From NCBI GenBank assembly GCA_040882285.1, contig JBBEBQ010000008.1, positions 74,816 through 134,662 of the forward strand: 59,847 nucleotides of DNA, read 5' to 3'. Each line of letters opens with the position of its first letter. Within the stretch, counting starts at the first letter, position 1. The translations under genes were made by a program, and so were the position numbers. Origin of the DNA: Gemmatimonadaceae bacterium. Lineage in GTDB: Bacteria > Gemmatimonadota > Gemmatimonadetes > Gemmatimonadales > Gemmatimonadaceae. The notes beneath the pieces were generated by a model. It did not search any database and was not told the DNA's origin. It worked only from the letters and a program-made list of their open reading frames with translations. This document shows positions 26,621 through 35,711 of the stretch, in pieces.

Positions 26621-27129
26621 TGCCCAACTCGCGCGCGATTCACTCGATTGCCGCCGCATGGATTCTTTCGGTCGCGTTCGACCTGTTCCTGCACGGCGGA
26701 TTGCTCGCGCGACTGTACATGGCGCCGAACCCGTTTCTCCTGCCGTTGGAGGAGGCGTTCCGCCGGATTCCGTTCGGCTACGCCGCCTTTCTCGGTCTCA
26801 CGATTGCGCTGTACTGGCTGCTCGCGCGGCTTGGCGTGCGTGGCTGGCGCGCGGGGTTGCGCTACGGAGTGATCGTCGGGGCGGTCGTGTGGGGCGCGTT
26901 GCTGCTGGGGATTTACTCGATCAGCCCGGCGCCTCCAACGCTGTTGATGGGTTGGTGGGTCGGTCAGACAGCGGAGCTGGGGCTCGCCGGCGCGGTGCTC
27001 GGCGCGGCGGCCGCGGGGACGCCCCTCAAACGCATCTGGACGGTCGTGTCTGTGGCGGCCGTGGCCTTCGTCATCGCGACGATCGCGCTGCAGTCGCTGG
27101 GGCTGGCGCCGGCGATGAAGGTGGGGTGA
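26620..27129 (+). CDS. Membrane protein of unknown function
   Basis: 169 residues with four to five membrane segments (about 8-25, 55-72, 82-105, 108-135, 143-162). The ATG shares a base with the previous stop and its own TGA shares a base with the ATPase ATG, so it is tightly coupled in the operon. No family recognised. Confidence 0.75.
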   Translation: MPNSRAIHSIAAAWILSVAFDLFLHGGLLARLYMAPNPFLLPLEEAFRRIPFGYAAFLGLTIALYWLLARLGVRGWRAGLRYGVIVGAVVWGALLLGIYSISPAPPTLLMGWWVGQTAELGLAGAVLGAAAAGTPLKRIWTVVSVAAVAFVIATIALQSLGLAPAMKVG

Positions 27130-29207
27130 TGGCGCCGCACGACCACCAGCAGCACGAGCACGGGCACGGGGCCGAAGCGGAGACCCGGCGGAAGGCACCC
27201 GCGGCCGCGGCCGCTACCCACGGCGCGCACGACAAGCACGACAAGCACGCGGGCCACAGTCCGGGAATGTTCCGCGACCGGTTCTGGCTGTCGCTGCTGC
27301 TCACGCTGCCGGTGATCTACTGGTCCGAGCACGTGGAGATGATCCTCGGATACCGCGCGGTGAGCTTCGCCGGCTCCGACTGGATCGCGCCGGTGCTGGC
27401 GACGGTTGTCTTCCTTTACGGCGGCCTCGTCTTCCTCCAGGGCGCGTGGCGCGAGCTGAAGGCGCGGCTGCCCGGGATGATGACGCTGATTTCCCTCGCG
27501 ATCGTCGTCGCGTTCGTCTTCTCCTGGGTCGTGCAGCTCGGACTCGTGGACGCGGAGCCGATCTGGTGGGAGCTGGCGACGCTCGTGACGATCATGCTGC
27601 TCGGCCACTGGATCGAGATGCGCTCGATCACGCAGGCGCAGGGGGCGCTGCAGGAGCTGGCCAAGCTGTTGCCGGACACGGCCACGCGCGTGACGGACGC
27701 GGGCGAGGAGCGAGTGCCGGTCAGCGAGCTGCGCACCGGCGACGTCGTGCTCGTCCGCCCGGGCGAGAGCGTGCCCGCGGACGGCGTCGTCCGGAAGGGG
27801 AGCAGCGATCTCAACGAGTCGATGATCACGGGCGAGTCGCGTCCGGTGAAGAAGCAGGAGGGCGACGAGGTGATCGCCGCGACGATCAACGGCGAAGGCG
27901 CGCTGCAAATCGAAGTCACGGGCACCGGTGACGACACGAAGCTTTCCGGCATCATGCGGCTCGTGGCCGACGCGCAGACCTCCAAGTCGCGAGCGCAGCA
28001 TCTCGCCGATCGCGCGGCGCAGATTCTCACCGGCGTGGCCATCGTTGCCGGCGTGGTCACGCTGGTGGTGTGGCAGCTGCTCGGCGCGTCCATCGATTTC
28101 TCGGTCGTACGTGTGGTCACGGTTCTGGTGATCTCCTGTCCGCACGCGCTCGGCCTGGCCGTGCCGCTGGTCGTCGCGATCTCCACCACGCTCGGCGCGC
28201 GCAACGGGCTGCTGGTGCGCGACCGGCGCGGACTCGAGGAAGCGCGCAACGTCGGCACGGTGATCTTCGACAAGACCGGCACGCTCACGCTCGGCGAATT
28301 CCGGGTGGTGCACATGGCGGTGGCGGAGGGCACGTCGGAAGACGACGCGCTCAGAATCGCGGCGGGGATCGAGTCGCAGTCGGAGCATCCGATCGCGCGC
28401 GGCATCGTGAAGACCGCCGAAGACCGCAAGCTCGCGCTGCCGGCGGCCGACGGATTCAGGGCGATCACCGGCAAGGGCGTGGCCGCTTCCATAGAAGGGG
28501 TGGAGTATCACATCGGCGGACCCGCGCTGCTCCAGGCGGAGGACGTACAGGTCCCCGACGCTCTCCGGGCCGCGGCCGATGCCGCCGCAGGCCGCGGACA
28601 GGCGGCCATCTATCTGGTGCGGGACCGCAAAGCCATCGCGATTTTCGCCGTGGCGGACGCGATCCGCGAGGAAAGCCGCGAAGCTATCCGCGCGCTGCAC
28701 GAGCGCGGGATCAAGGTGGCGATGCTCACGGGCGACGCGCAGGCGGTCGCCGACGCGGTGGCGAAGGAGCTGGGGATCGACACCGTGTTCGCGCAGGTGT
28801 TGCCCGAAGACAAGGCGTCCAAGGTGCGCGAGCTGCAGGCGGACGGAAGCAAGGTCGCGATGGTGGGCGACGGAGTGAACGACGCGCCCGCGCTCGCCAC
28901 GGCCGACGTCGGGATCGCGATCGGCGCGGGAACCGACGTCGCGGTGGAGGCGGGCGATATCGTCCTCGTGCGCTCAGATCCCCGCGACATCCCCAGGATC
29001 GTCACGCTGTCGCGCGCGACCTACCGGAAGATGCTGCAGAACCTGTGGTGGGCGGCGGGCTACAACATCGTCGCCATTCCGCTCGCGGCGGGTGTGCTCT
29101 ACTCGTGGGGAATTCTGCTGACACCCGCGGTCGGCGCAGTGTTCATGTCGGCGAGCACGGTGATCGTTGCGATCAACGCGCAGCTACTGAAAAGAGTGCA
29201 GTTGTAA
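27129..29207 (+). CDS. copB: Copper-translocating P-type ATPase, CopB type
   Basis: 692 residues. A His-rich N-terminus (DHQQHEHGHG, HDKHDKHAGH) replaces CxxC metal-binding domains. The ion-binding motif is CPH (VISCPHALGLAVPLV), the mark of P1B-3/CopB ATPases, rather than CPC. Phosphorylation site FDKTGTLT, ATP-domain SEHPIA, hinge GDGVNDAPAL. TGES actuator loop is ITGESRPV. It exports copper, probably Cu(II) or Cu(I) by family precedent. No Cu-responsive regulator is adjacent. Confidence 0.95.
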   Translation: MAPHDHQQHEHGHGAEAETRRKAPAAAAATHGAHDKHDKHAGHSPGMFRDRFWLSLLLTLPVIYWSEHVEMILGYRAVSFAGSDWIAPVLATVVFLYGGLVFLQGAWRELKARLPGMMTLISLAIVVAFVFSWVVQLGLVDAEPIWWELATLVTIMLLGHWIEMRSITQAQGALQELAKLLPDTATRVTDAGEERVPVSELRTGDVVLVRPGESVPADGVVRKGSSDLNESMITGESRPVKKQEGDEVIAATINGEGALQIEVTGTGDDTKLSGIMRLVADAQTSKSRAQHLADRAAQILTGVAIVAGVVTLVVWQLLGASIDFSVVRVVTVLVISCPHALGLAVPLVVAISTTLGARNGLLVRDRRGLEEARNVGTVIFDKTGTLTLGEFRVVHMAVAEGTSEDDALRIAAGIESQSEHPIARGIVKTAEDRKLALPAADGFRAITGKGVAASIEGVEYHIGGPALLQAEDVQVPDALRAAADAAAGRGQAAIYLVRDRKAIAIFAVADAIREESREAIRALHERGIKVAMLTGDAQAVADAVAKELGIDTVFAQVLPEDKASKVRELQADGSKVAMVGDGVNDAPALATADVGIAIGAGTDVAVEAGDIVLVRSDPRDIPRIVTLSRATYRKMLQNLWWAAGYNIVAIPLAAGVLYSWGILLTPAVGAVFMSASTVIVAINAQLLKRVQL

Positions 29208-29230
29208 CGGCGCGGCGACTGGTCGCGACG

Positions 29231-31033
29231 CTACATGGCGCGCGGCAGACTGACGACGAACGTCGCGCCGTCGCCCGGCACGCTCTCCACCGCGATGTCG
29301 CCGCCGCTCGCGCGCGCGAGCGTGCGGCTGATGGCGAGGCCGAGCCCGACGCCGTCGCTGCCGGCGGGTCGGCCCTCGAGCTGACTGAACGGCTCGAAGA
29401 TCCGGCCCTGCATCTCGCTCGGAATGCCCGGGCCCGAGTCGCGGACACGGAGGCACGCGGCGTCCGCGGTGGGCGCATCCGCCGAGAGCGTCACGCGCCC
29501 GCCCGCCGGAGTGAACTTCACCGCGTTGGCGAGGATGTTCAGCAGGATCTGCTGAATCCGGTCCGGATCGCCTTCCACCGCCAGGCCATCCACCGGCGCG
29601 ATCGTCAGCTCGATTTGCTTTGCGGCCGCCTACGGGGCGACCGAATCGAGCGCGGTCCGGAGCGCGTCGACCACGGGGACGCGCTTGATCTCGCGCGGCT
29701 GCGGCGAGGCGGTCTCCCTGGAGAAGCGCAGCAGCTCCTCCACCAGGTGCAGCAGGTGCCGCTGGTTGCCCGCGATCCGGTCGAGGTCGTGGGCCTGGCC
29801 CTCGGTCAGCTCGCCGCGGACACCCATCTGCAGGAGCTGGACGTAGCCGCCGATCGCGTTCAGCGGCGTGCGGAGGTCGTGGCTGACGGACGCCAGCAGC
29901 TCGGCCTTCTCGCGGTCGGACGATTCCAGCGCCTGCCGCGCCAGCTGCTCCGCCTCGAGCAGACGCGCGCGCTCGAGCGCCTGGGCGCAATGCTGCGCGA
30001 TGATGCTGGCGGCGTTGTGGTCGTCACGGGTGAACCGCCGCGGGTGCCCGAACGCTACGCCCATCGAGCCGATGGTGCGCGACTCGATCACCAGCGGCAC
30101 GGCGATCAGCGAGTGCTGCCCGGACTCCTCCAGCAACCCGGCGAACCGCGGGTAGCGGGCGGACCATTCCTCTGGCGATTCGATGACGACGGTATCGCCG
30201 GTGCGTACGACCTCGGCGAGCGGGACGTCGGAGTCGACCGGAAAGACCGCCCACTCGCGCTTGATGTGATCGGGAACCGCGCGGGCCCCGAGTATCTCGA
30301 GCGACTGGCCGTTGCGCATACGGCGGGTGATGATGGTGCCGACGGCGCCGAACATCGCGGTGGTGTGCTCGATCACCGCGGCCGCCACTTCGGTCGGCGT
30401 CGCGGAGCTGGACAGCGCGGCGGTCAGCGCCTGGAGGCGGTCGCTGCGCTGGCGGAGCAGCCGCTGGTGGCGGATCAGCCGGCGGCGGTCGAGCGCGAAC
30501 GCGAGCGGCGCCGCGATCGTGCGGAGCAGCGCGATCTCCTCGCGGAGGAAGCGCGTGCGGCTGCGCGTCCCCACCGAGAAGGTGCCGACCAGCCGATCGC
30601 CCGCCATCAACGGCTCGCAGATGTAGGCGGTAATGCCCATCGACCGGATGAGATCGACCATCGGATCGCGCGCGGCCTGCACGTCCTCGCGCACGATCTC
30701 GGCGCGCCGCACCGCGACCACGCCGCACACTGCCTGGCCGAAGTCCAGCCACTCGAGCGAGCTCTCCTGCTCCCCGGTCACGCCGGCGGCGAAGTTCAGC
30801 CGCAGCTTGGTCGCGTCGTCCTCGACGAGATAGTTGAAGCAGCAGTCGAGCCGCAGCTCTGCGCGCAGCAGGGCATACACGCCGGCGAGAATGTCGCGCG
30901 GCTCGTCCCGCATCAACATCGCCGTCGACGCCTTCGACATGAAAGTCAGGCGGCGAACGCTGTCGACGAGCGCCGCGTAGCTCGACATCCCGTCAGGGCG
31001 TTCCAGGTCGGAAGCGGTGCTTTGAACGGCCAC
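29231..31033 (-). pseudogene. Double-GAF sensor histidine kinase split by an in-frame amber codon
   Basis: Reading one frame from the GTG at 31033: GAF domains at about 30-180 and 205-365, HisKA with SVSHDLRTPLNAIGGY, then LDSVAP and a TAG at 29632-29630. The same frame continues AAAKQIELTIAPVDGLAVEG and a complete HATPase domain: ILLNILANAVKF (N box), RVRDSGPGIP (G1), GVGLGLAISR (G2). A single base change (probably CAG to TAG) breaks the protein between dimerisation and ATPase domains. The downstream GTG at 29593 could allow separate HATPase translation. Sequencing error is possible. Confidence 0.75.
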
Positions 31034-31157
31034 TAGCGGGATGCGTCCATGCGGTGGGTTTCCACCGTCGTCAATGAGCGAAGTTCGGGGGGCACTGTAG
31101 TCTGGCGACGGGTGTTCAGGCGGGCAATGTCCGGATTTCTACAGATAGGGGAAAGCC

Positions 31158-31730
31158 CTATTCCGGTCTCGGGAGCACCGTGTAGACGCGGGTAATGAAG
31201 CCGTGGAACTCGGTCATGTAATCGCGCAGAAACTTCGCGGTGTCTTCCTTCGTGACCTCTCCGTCATCCGTGATCATCCCCTTTTCGAACTGGATGTATG
31301 CTTCGGGAGAATTCATCTGCGGTGAGTTGCTGTAGCCGAGTATGCTCCGGAGGTGTTGCTGGGCGACGGCGGTTCCGATCTTTCCGGGGGAGGCGCCGAT
31401 GACGGCGGAGGGCTTCCTGGCGAACGAGTTCTGGCCGTACGGGCGGCTGGCCCAGTCGATGGCGTTCTTGAGCGCGCCCGGGATGGAGCGGTTGTATTCC
31501 GGGGTGACGAAGAGGACCGCGTCCACCTTGGCGATCTGCTCCTTGAACGCGGTCGCCGCGGGCGGGAAGTCGTTGTCGAGGTCGTAGTTGTACAGCGGGA
31601 GATCGGCGATGGGGATCTCGGTGAAAGCCAGCTCCTTCGGCGCGAGCCGGATGAGCGCGTGGGCGAGCCTCCGGTTGATGGACTTCTTCGAGAGGCTGCC
31701 GATCAGGTACCCCACTGAGAAGGTCGTCAT
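31158..31730 (-). CDS. NADPH-dependent FMN reductase (azoreductase/ChrR-like)
   Basis: 190 residues. Flavodoxin-like FMN_red fold: GYLIGSLSKKSINRRLAHAL for the phosphate loop, FVTPEYNRSIPGALKNAIDW (the family signature PEYN.S.PG.LKN.IDW) and GASPGKIGT. Reduces quinones, azo compounds or chromate with NADPH. Divergent from the wHTH gene at 31965, which may regulate it. Confidence 0.93.
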   Translation of the reverse strand: MTTFSVGYLIGSLSKKSINRRLAHALIRLAPKELAFTEIPIADLPLYNYDLDNDFPPAATAFKEQIAKVDAVLFVTPEYNRSIPGALKNAIDWASRPYGQNSFARKPSAVIGASPGKIGTAVAQQHLRSILGYSNSPQMNSPEAYIQFEKGMITDDGEVTKEDTAKFLRDYMTEFHGFITRVYTVLPRPE

Positions 31731-31891
31731 GGGTGATCAGGAGGCAGGGATGGTGCCAGCCCTCTCTAGGGTTGTCCAGTTGGGCGACCTTGACCGCGGA
31801 TTGCAGATGGAGGACCCTTGCGGTCTCAGGACTGACAGCCATCGACGATTACGGGTTAAGTGAGGATTGAGGAGCGTAACTTCATACAGAA

Positions 31892-31932
31892 TTGACGTAT
31901 GCGGGGTCGTACTCTACTATACAGAGTACTCT
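31892..31932 (+). promoter_or_regulatory. Promoter and palindromic operator before the wHTH gene
   Basis: TTGACG (31892-31897), 17 bp, TACTAT (31915-31920). GTACTCT (31909-31915) and AGAGTAC (31923-31929) form a 7-bp inverted repeat over the -10, with a third GTACTCT at 31926-31932. Likely site of autoregulation and perhaps control of the divergent FMN reductase. Confidence 0.72.
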
Positions 31933-31964
31933 AAATAAGCCGCTTACAGGAGATTGCCGTAAAA

Positions 31965-32285
31965 TTGAGAATCGCATCCGGGTTTCCCGAGCGCCTCGCG
32001 GCGCTCGACTCGGTCCTCGACCACCGCGTGCGGCTGGCGGTCTGCGTGCTGCTGTCGCGCTACGACCGGCTGTCCTTCTCCCGGCTCAAGGAGCTGACCG
32101 CCGAAACAGACGGCTCGCTCGGAGCGCACCTGCGCAAGCTCGAGAACGCGGGCTATGCCAAGGTCAGGAAGGAGTTCGTGGGTCGGAAGCCGACGAGCTG
32201 GTATTCGCTTTCGCCGAAAGGGATGAGCGCGCTGGCGGTGCACCTCCACGCGCTTACCGAGCTGCTTTCCGGGGAGGGCGCCTAA
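31965..32285 (+). CDS. Winged-helix transcriptional regulator (HTH_27/MarR-like)
   Basis: 106 residues starting at TTG. RLAVCVLLSRYDRLSFSRLK, then LTAETDGSLGAHLRKLENAG with wing YAKVRKEFVGRKPTSWY, the layout of small ArsR/MarR-like DNA-binding proteins (DUF2250/HTH_27 group). GGAG lies about 14 nt upstream. The promoter overlaps a palindrome it probably binds. Confidence 0.85.
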   Translation: MRIASGFPERLAALDSVLDHRVRLAVCVLLSRYDRLSFSRLKELTAETDGSLGAHLRKLENAGYAKVRKEFVGRKPTSWYSLSPKGMSALAVHLHALTELLSGEGA

Positions 32286-32335
32286 GCCGGGGGCACACCC
32301 TCGCGGCGGCACGCATCTTCCCTACGATTTGGAAC

Positions 32336-33463
32336 ATGCGTCTCTCCCAATTCATCATCGCGAATCGCGAGCCGATAATGGCGGAATGGGAGGCATTCGC
32401 GCGCACCTGCGCGCCGGCTAGCGGCTCGATGGACATCGCGGCGCTGCGCGACCACGCGAGCGAGATGCTGACGGTGATCGCCAAGGACCTCGCCACGCCG
32501 CAGGGCGATCGGGCGCAGGCCGAGAAGTCCAAGGGCAACGCGCCCGAGGAGGTGACGAGAACCGCGGCGACGAGGCACGGGGCGGACCGCGCGGAGAGCG
32601 GCTTCACCACCGACCAGATGGTGTCCGAGTACCGTGCGCTGCGCGCGAGCGTGATCCGGCTGTGGGCGAAGTCGCAGGGCAAGGCGACGCCGGACGACCT
32701 CGAGGACCTGACGCGCTTCAACGAAGCGATCGACCAGGCGCTCGCAGAGTCGATCATGCGGTACACGCAGGACCTGGACAACTCCAAGGAGATGTTCCTC
32801 GCCATCCTCGGTCACGATCTGCGCACGCCGCTCGGCGCGGTGCTGATGTCGTCGGAGTTCATGCTGGAGACGGGCGAGCTGGTCGAGCCGCACCTGGAGC
32901 TGGCGAAGAGGATCTCGCGCAGCGCTATCCGCATGAACCAGATGGTGGGAGCGCTGCTCGATTTCACGCGGAGCCGGCTGGGAGGCGGGATTCCCATCGA
33001 CCGCGGCAGCATGAACATGGGCAAAGCCGTGCACGACGTGGTCGCGGAGCTCTGCGCCATTTATCCGTCGCGGAGCATAGACGTGGACGCCCGCGGCTCG
33101 CTGGATGGGGAGTGGGATTGCGAGCGGATCACGCAGGTGCTCACGAACCTGATCGGAAACGCTCTGGAGCACGGCGCGGCCGACACGGGCGTGACCGTGG
33201 CAGTGCACGGCGACAGCGACGAAGTCACCGTCGAGATTCACAACCGCGGCGCGGCGATCCCGCCGGAGCAGCTCAAGGGTCTGTTCAACCCGATGAAGAA
33301 GTCGGAGTCGGGCGCCGTCGGTGGGAATAGTCCCACGGGCAACCTCGGCCTCGGCTTGTACATCGCCGAGCGGATCGTGCACGCGCACAAGGGCCAAATC
33401 GTGGTCGAGTCCTCAGAGGAGGACGGGACGAGGTTCACGGTGCACCTGCCGCGGCACGGGTAG
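32336..33463 (+). CDS. Sensor histidine kinase with RsbRD-type N-terminal domain
   Basis: 375 residues. N-terminal FIIANREPIMAEWEAFAR to about 140 resembles the RsbRD_N/co-antagonist sensory domain (SEYRALRASVIRLWAKSQG). HisKA: MFLAILGHDLRTPLGAV with the phospho-His. HATPase: NLIGNALEHG, GNLGLGLYIAERIV. No transmembrane segment, so cytosolic. ATG 32336 is preceded by TACGAT ending 7 nt upstream, the leaderless pattern. No response regulator is adjacent. Confidence 0.9.
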   Translation: MRLSQFIIANREPIMAEWEAFARTCAPASGSMDIAALRDHASEMLTVIAKDLATPQGDRAQAEKSKGNAPEEVTRTAATRHGADRAESGFTTDQMVSEYRALRASVIRLWAKSQGKATPDDLEDLTRFNEAIDQALAESIMRYTQDLDNSKEMFLAILGHDLRTPLGAVLMSSEFMLETGELVEPHLELAKRISRSAIRMNQMVGALLDFTRSRLGGGIPIDRGSMNMGKAVHDVVAELCAIYPSRSIDVDARGSLDGEWDCERITQVLTNLIGNALEHGAADTGVTVAVHGDSDEVTVEIHNRGAAIPPEQLKGLFNPMKKSESGAVGGNSPTGNLGLGLYIAERIVHAHKGQIVVESSEEDGTRFTVHLPRHG

Positions 33464-33508
33464 GCCCGCGCGTCGCTTGAGGGCGCCCCCCCGCCTTGAC
33501 CTGAGCCT

Positions 33509-33916
33509 TCAGGCCGGAAGCGGGTAAAGCCGGATCGGCAGAAGGCTGGAATAACGCGGGAAATCGCGATCCACCGTGAGAATGGGAAGATCGCGGCGGG
33601 CCGCTACGGCGCAGATCAGAAAATCAACCGCAGATCCCTGTATTCCCCGGCTGCGGCATCGGTTGTAGAACAGCGCCGCCTCTTCGTGGTCGTCGGCCTG
33701 AACCATGACGTCCGGAAACGCTCGGAGGTACTCCCTGAGCACATCGAAGCTGCGCGCATCGGGCATCCCCGAGAGCAGCTCCTGGCGGACGAGCCCGAGT
33801 AGCAGCGCATCGCCCTTCTCGATGAGGGCCGCGAGCGCCGTCCCGGCCGGGTGCTCGACTTTGCGTGTCCGCCGCAAGGCCAGCGACCAGGCGGACGTAT
33901 CGACGAGGGCTCTCAC
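33509..33916 (-). CDS. vapC: VapC-type PIN-domain toxin
   Basis: 135 residues. Acidic residues for metal: Asp6 (LVDTSAW), Glu (RQELLSGM), Asp in SAVDFLICAVA and Asp in TVDRDFPRY. It would cleave RNA, often tRNA, in the family. The GTG start overlaps the VapB stop as GTGA. Confidence 0.92.
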   Translation of the reverse strand: MRALVDTSAWSLALRRTRKVEHPAGTALAALIEKGDALLLGLVRQELLSGMPDARSFDVLREYLRAFPDVMVQADDHEEAALFYNRCRSRGIQGSAVDFLICAVAARRDLPILTVDRDFPRYSSLLPIRLYPLPA

Positions 33917-34119
33917 CGCCGGTGGCGGGCCCGCTTGTATTCGCGGTCGAAATCTGGATGAAAGTCGATCGTCCCGAACAACTCCAGAATCCCGAGCTGC
34001 TGCCGTCGCTGGATGTACTCCTTGAGTGCCTCGGTGACTGTCGCCTTTTTTGTGCGGTGGCCTCCGAGTCGCAATGCCTTATTCACCAGGCGGTCGTCTA
34101 ACGCCAAATTGGTAGCCAT
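33913..34119 (-). CDS. vapB: VapB-type antitoxin
   Basis: 68 residues from the ATG at 34119. MATNLALDDRLVNKALRLGG and HRTKKATVTEALKEYIQRRQ match the ribbon-helix-helix VapB family (type II, DUF2191-like). The C-terminus (FGTIDFHPDFDREYKRARH) should bind the toxin. The operator palindrome touches the start codon. Confidence 0.9.
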   Translation of the reverse strand: MATNLALDDRLVNKALRLGGHRTKKATVTEALKEYIQRRQQLGILELFGTIDFHPDFDREYKRARHRR

Positions 34120-34136
34120 GTGTAGAAAGCTACACA
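34119..34136 (-). promoter_or_regulatory. VapBC operator palindrome and leaderless -10
   Basis: TGTGTAG-AAAG-CTACACA, 7-bp perfect arms with a 4-bp spacer, one arm ending in the T of the start codon. On the minus strand it contains TAGCTT (34132-34127), ending 7 nt before the ATG, so promoter and autorepressor site coincide. Confidence 0.7.
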
Positions 34137-34293
34137 TTCGCGCCGCGCGCGCAACGCTGGACCCTCTCCGTATCCGTTTTCGGGATTTCGCGCGCATGCC
34201 GCGGAGAGTAAGGGATGACCCGACAGTCGCCGCATCGAAATCGCGCGGGTAGTTAAATTGTCGGGCGATGATTCCGCGCTCCGGCAGTCCCGC

Positions 34294-35430
34294 ATGAAGA
34301 TCGGCGTTCCGAAAGAGACATTTCGCGGCGAGCGGCGTGTCGCGCTCGTGCCCGGAGTCATCGCTTCACTGAAAGCGAAGGGAGCCGAGGTGCTGGTCGA
34401 GAGCGGCGCGGGCACCGCGGCCGGATTCACCGACGCGGCGTACACCGACAAGGGCGCGCAGATAGTCCCGCGCGCGCAGCTTTTCTCCGACTCCGACGTC
34501 ATCGCGCAGGTTCGCGCGGGAGAAGATCTCGCGGGGCTTCGCTCCGGCCAGGCAGTCATCGCGTTTCTCGACCCGCTCGGCGCGCCGCAGACGATGCGCA
34601 AGCTCGCGGGTACTGGCGCTACCGCGTTCTCCATCGAGCTGATGCCGCGCATCACCCGCGCGCAGAGCATGGACGCGCTGTCGTCGCAAGCCACGGTCGC
34701 CGGGTACAAGGCGGTGCTGCTCGCCGCGACGCATCTCCCGCGCATGTTCCCGATGCTCATGACCGCCGCGGGCACGATCACCCCCGCGCGCGTGTTCGTG
34801 CTGGGCGCGGGCGTCGCGGGGCTGCAGGCGATCGCGACGGCCAAGCGACTCGGCGCGGTGATCGAAGCGTACGACGTGCGCGCCGCGGTGAAGGAGCAGG
34901 TGCAGAGCGTCGGCGCCAAGTTCGTGGAGCTGCCGCTGGACACGACCGCCGCCGAGGGAAGCGGCGGGTACGCCGCCGCGCAGGACGAGTCGTTCTATAG
35001 AAGGCAGCGCGAGGTGCTCGGCAAGGTCGTGGCCGGCACGGACGTAGTGATCACGACCGCGGCGATCCCGGGGCAGAAGTCGCCGGTGCTGATCACGCGG
35101 GAGATGGTGACCCACATGGCGCCCGGCTCCGTGATCGTGGATCTGGCCGCCGAGCGCGGCGGGAACTGCGAGGTGACGAAGGCGGACGAGGTCGTGGAGC
35201 TGAACGGCGTGACCGTGCTCGGTCCGACGAATCTCCCCGCGACGGTGCCGTACCACGCCAGCCAGATGTACGCCAAGAACGTGTCCACCTTCCTGTTGCA
35301 CCTGCTCAAGGACGGCGCGTTGAACGTGGACCGAGAGGACGAGATCACGCGCGAGACGCTGGTGACGCAGGGCGGGCAAGTCGTGCACGAGCGGGTGAAG
35401 AAGCTGCTCGCCGATTCGGGGAACGGATAA
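34294..35430 (+). CDS. pntAA: NAD(P) transhydrogenase subunit alpha, part 1
   Basis: 378 residues. Starts MKIGVPKETFRGERRVALVPG, has the RQD-loop-type region and Rossmann motif VLGAGVAGLQAIATAKRLGA, with AYDVRAAVKEQVQSVGAKF. This is the NAD(H)-binding domain I of the membrane transhydrogenase. The TTG at 34258 would add 12 residues; the ATG matches the family start. It overlaps pntAB by one base. Confidence 0.95.
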   Translation: MKIGVPKETFRGERRVALVPGVIASLKAKGAEVLVESGAGTAAGFTDAAYTDKGAQIVPRAQLFSDSDVIAQVRAGEDLAGLRSGQAVIAFLDPLGAPQTMRKLAGTGATAFSIELMPRITRAQSMDALSSQATVAGYKAVLLAATHLPRMFPMLMTAAGTITPARVFVLGAGVAGLQAIATAKRLGAVIEAYDVRAAVKEQVQSVGAKFVELPLDTTAAEGSGGYAAAQDESFYRRQREVLGKVVAGTDVVITTAAIPGQKSPVLITREMVTHMAPGSVIVDLAAERGGNCEVTKADEVVELNGVTVLGPTNLPATVPYHASQMYAKNVSTFLLHLLKDGALNVDREDEITRETLVTQGGQVVHERVKKLLADSGNG

Positions 35431-35708
35431 TGGAAACGTTCATCAGCGCCCTCACGATCTTCGTGCTCGCGGTATTCGTCGGCGTGTTCGTGATCAAGCG
35501 CGTGCCGCCGCTGCTGCACACTCCGCTGATGTCGGGGTCGAACGCGATCTCGGGGATCACGATCGTCGGCGCGATGATCTCGATCGCGACGCCGAGCCCG
35601 CTGAGCACGATCTTCGGCTTCATCGCGGTGGTGTTCGCGACGATCAACGTGGTGGGCGGGTTCCTGGTGACGAACCGGATGCTCGGCATGTTCAGGAAGA
35701 AGGAGTAG
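35430..35708 (+). CDS. pntAB: NAD(P) transhydrogenase subunit alpha, part 2
   Basis: 92 residues, the small membrane subunit of the three-gene transhydrogenase. Four hydrophobic helices; conserved RVPPLLHTPLMSGSNAISGI is the family signature near the proton channel. The ATG overlaps the pntAA TAA. Confidence 0.95.
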   Translation: METFISALTIFVLAVFVGVFVIKRVPPLLHTPLMSGSNAISGITIVGAMISIATPSPLSTIFGFIAVVFATINVVGGFLVTNRMLGMFRKKE

Positions 35709-35711
35709 GGG

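Noticed and set aside
29630-29632. Amber in the histidine kinase as pyrrolysine
   Set aside because: No Pyl genes are seen and the context is not a known Pyl protein; mutation or sequencing error is more likely.
28070-31036. Very long open frame over the 3' half of the copper ATPase and antisense to the kinase
   Set aside because: Composition is that of a GC-rich shadow frame (Arg/Ala-rich, no domains); real genes with clear motifs occupy the region.
31145-31161. ATAGGG/CCCTAT hairpin after the FMN reductase as terminator
   Set aside because: Only 6 bp, overlaps the stop codon and has no T-run.
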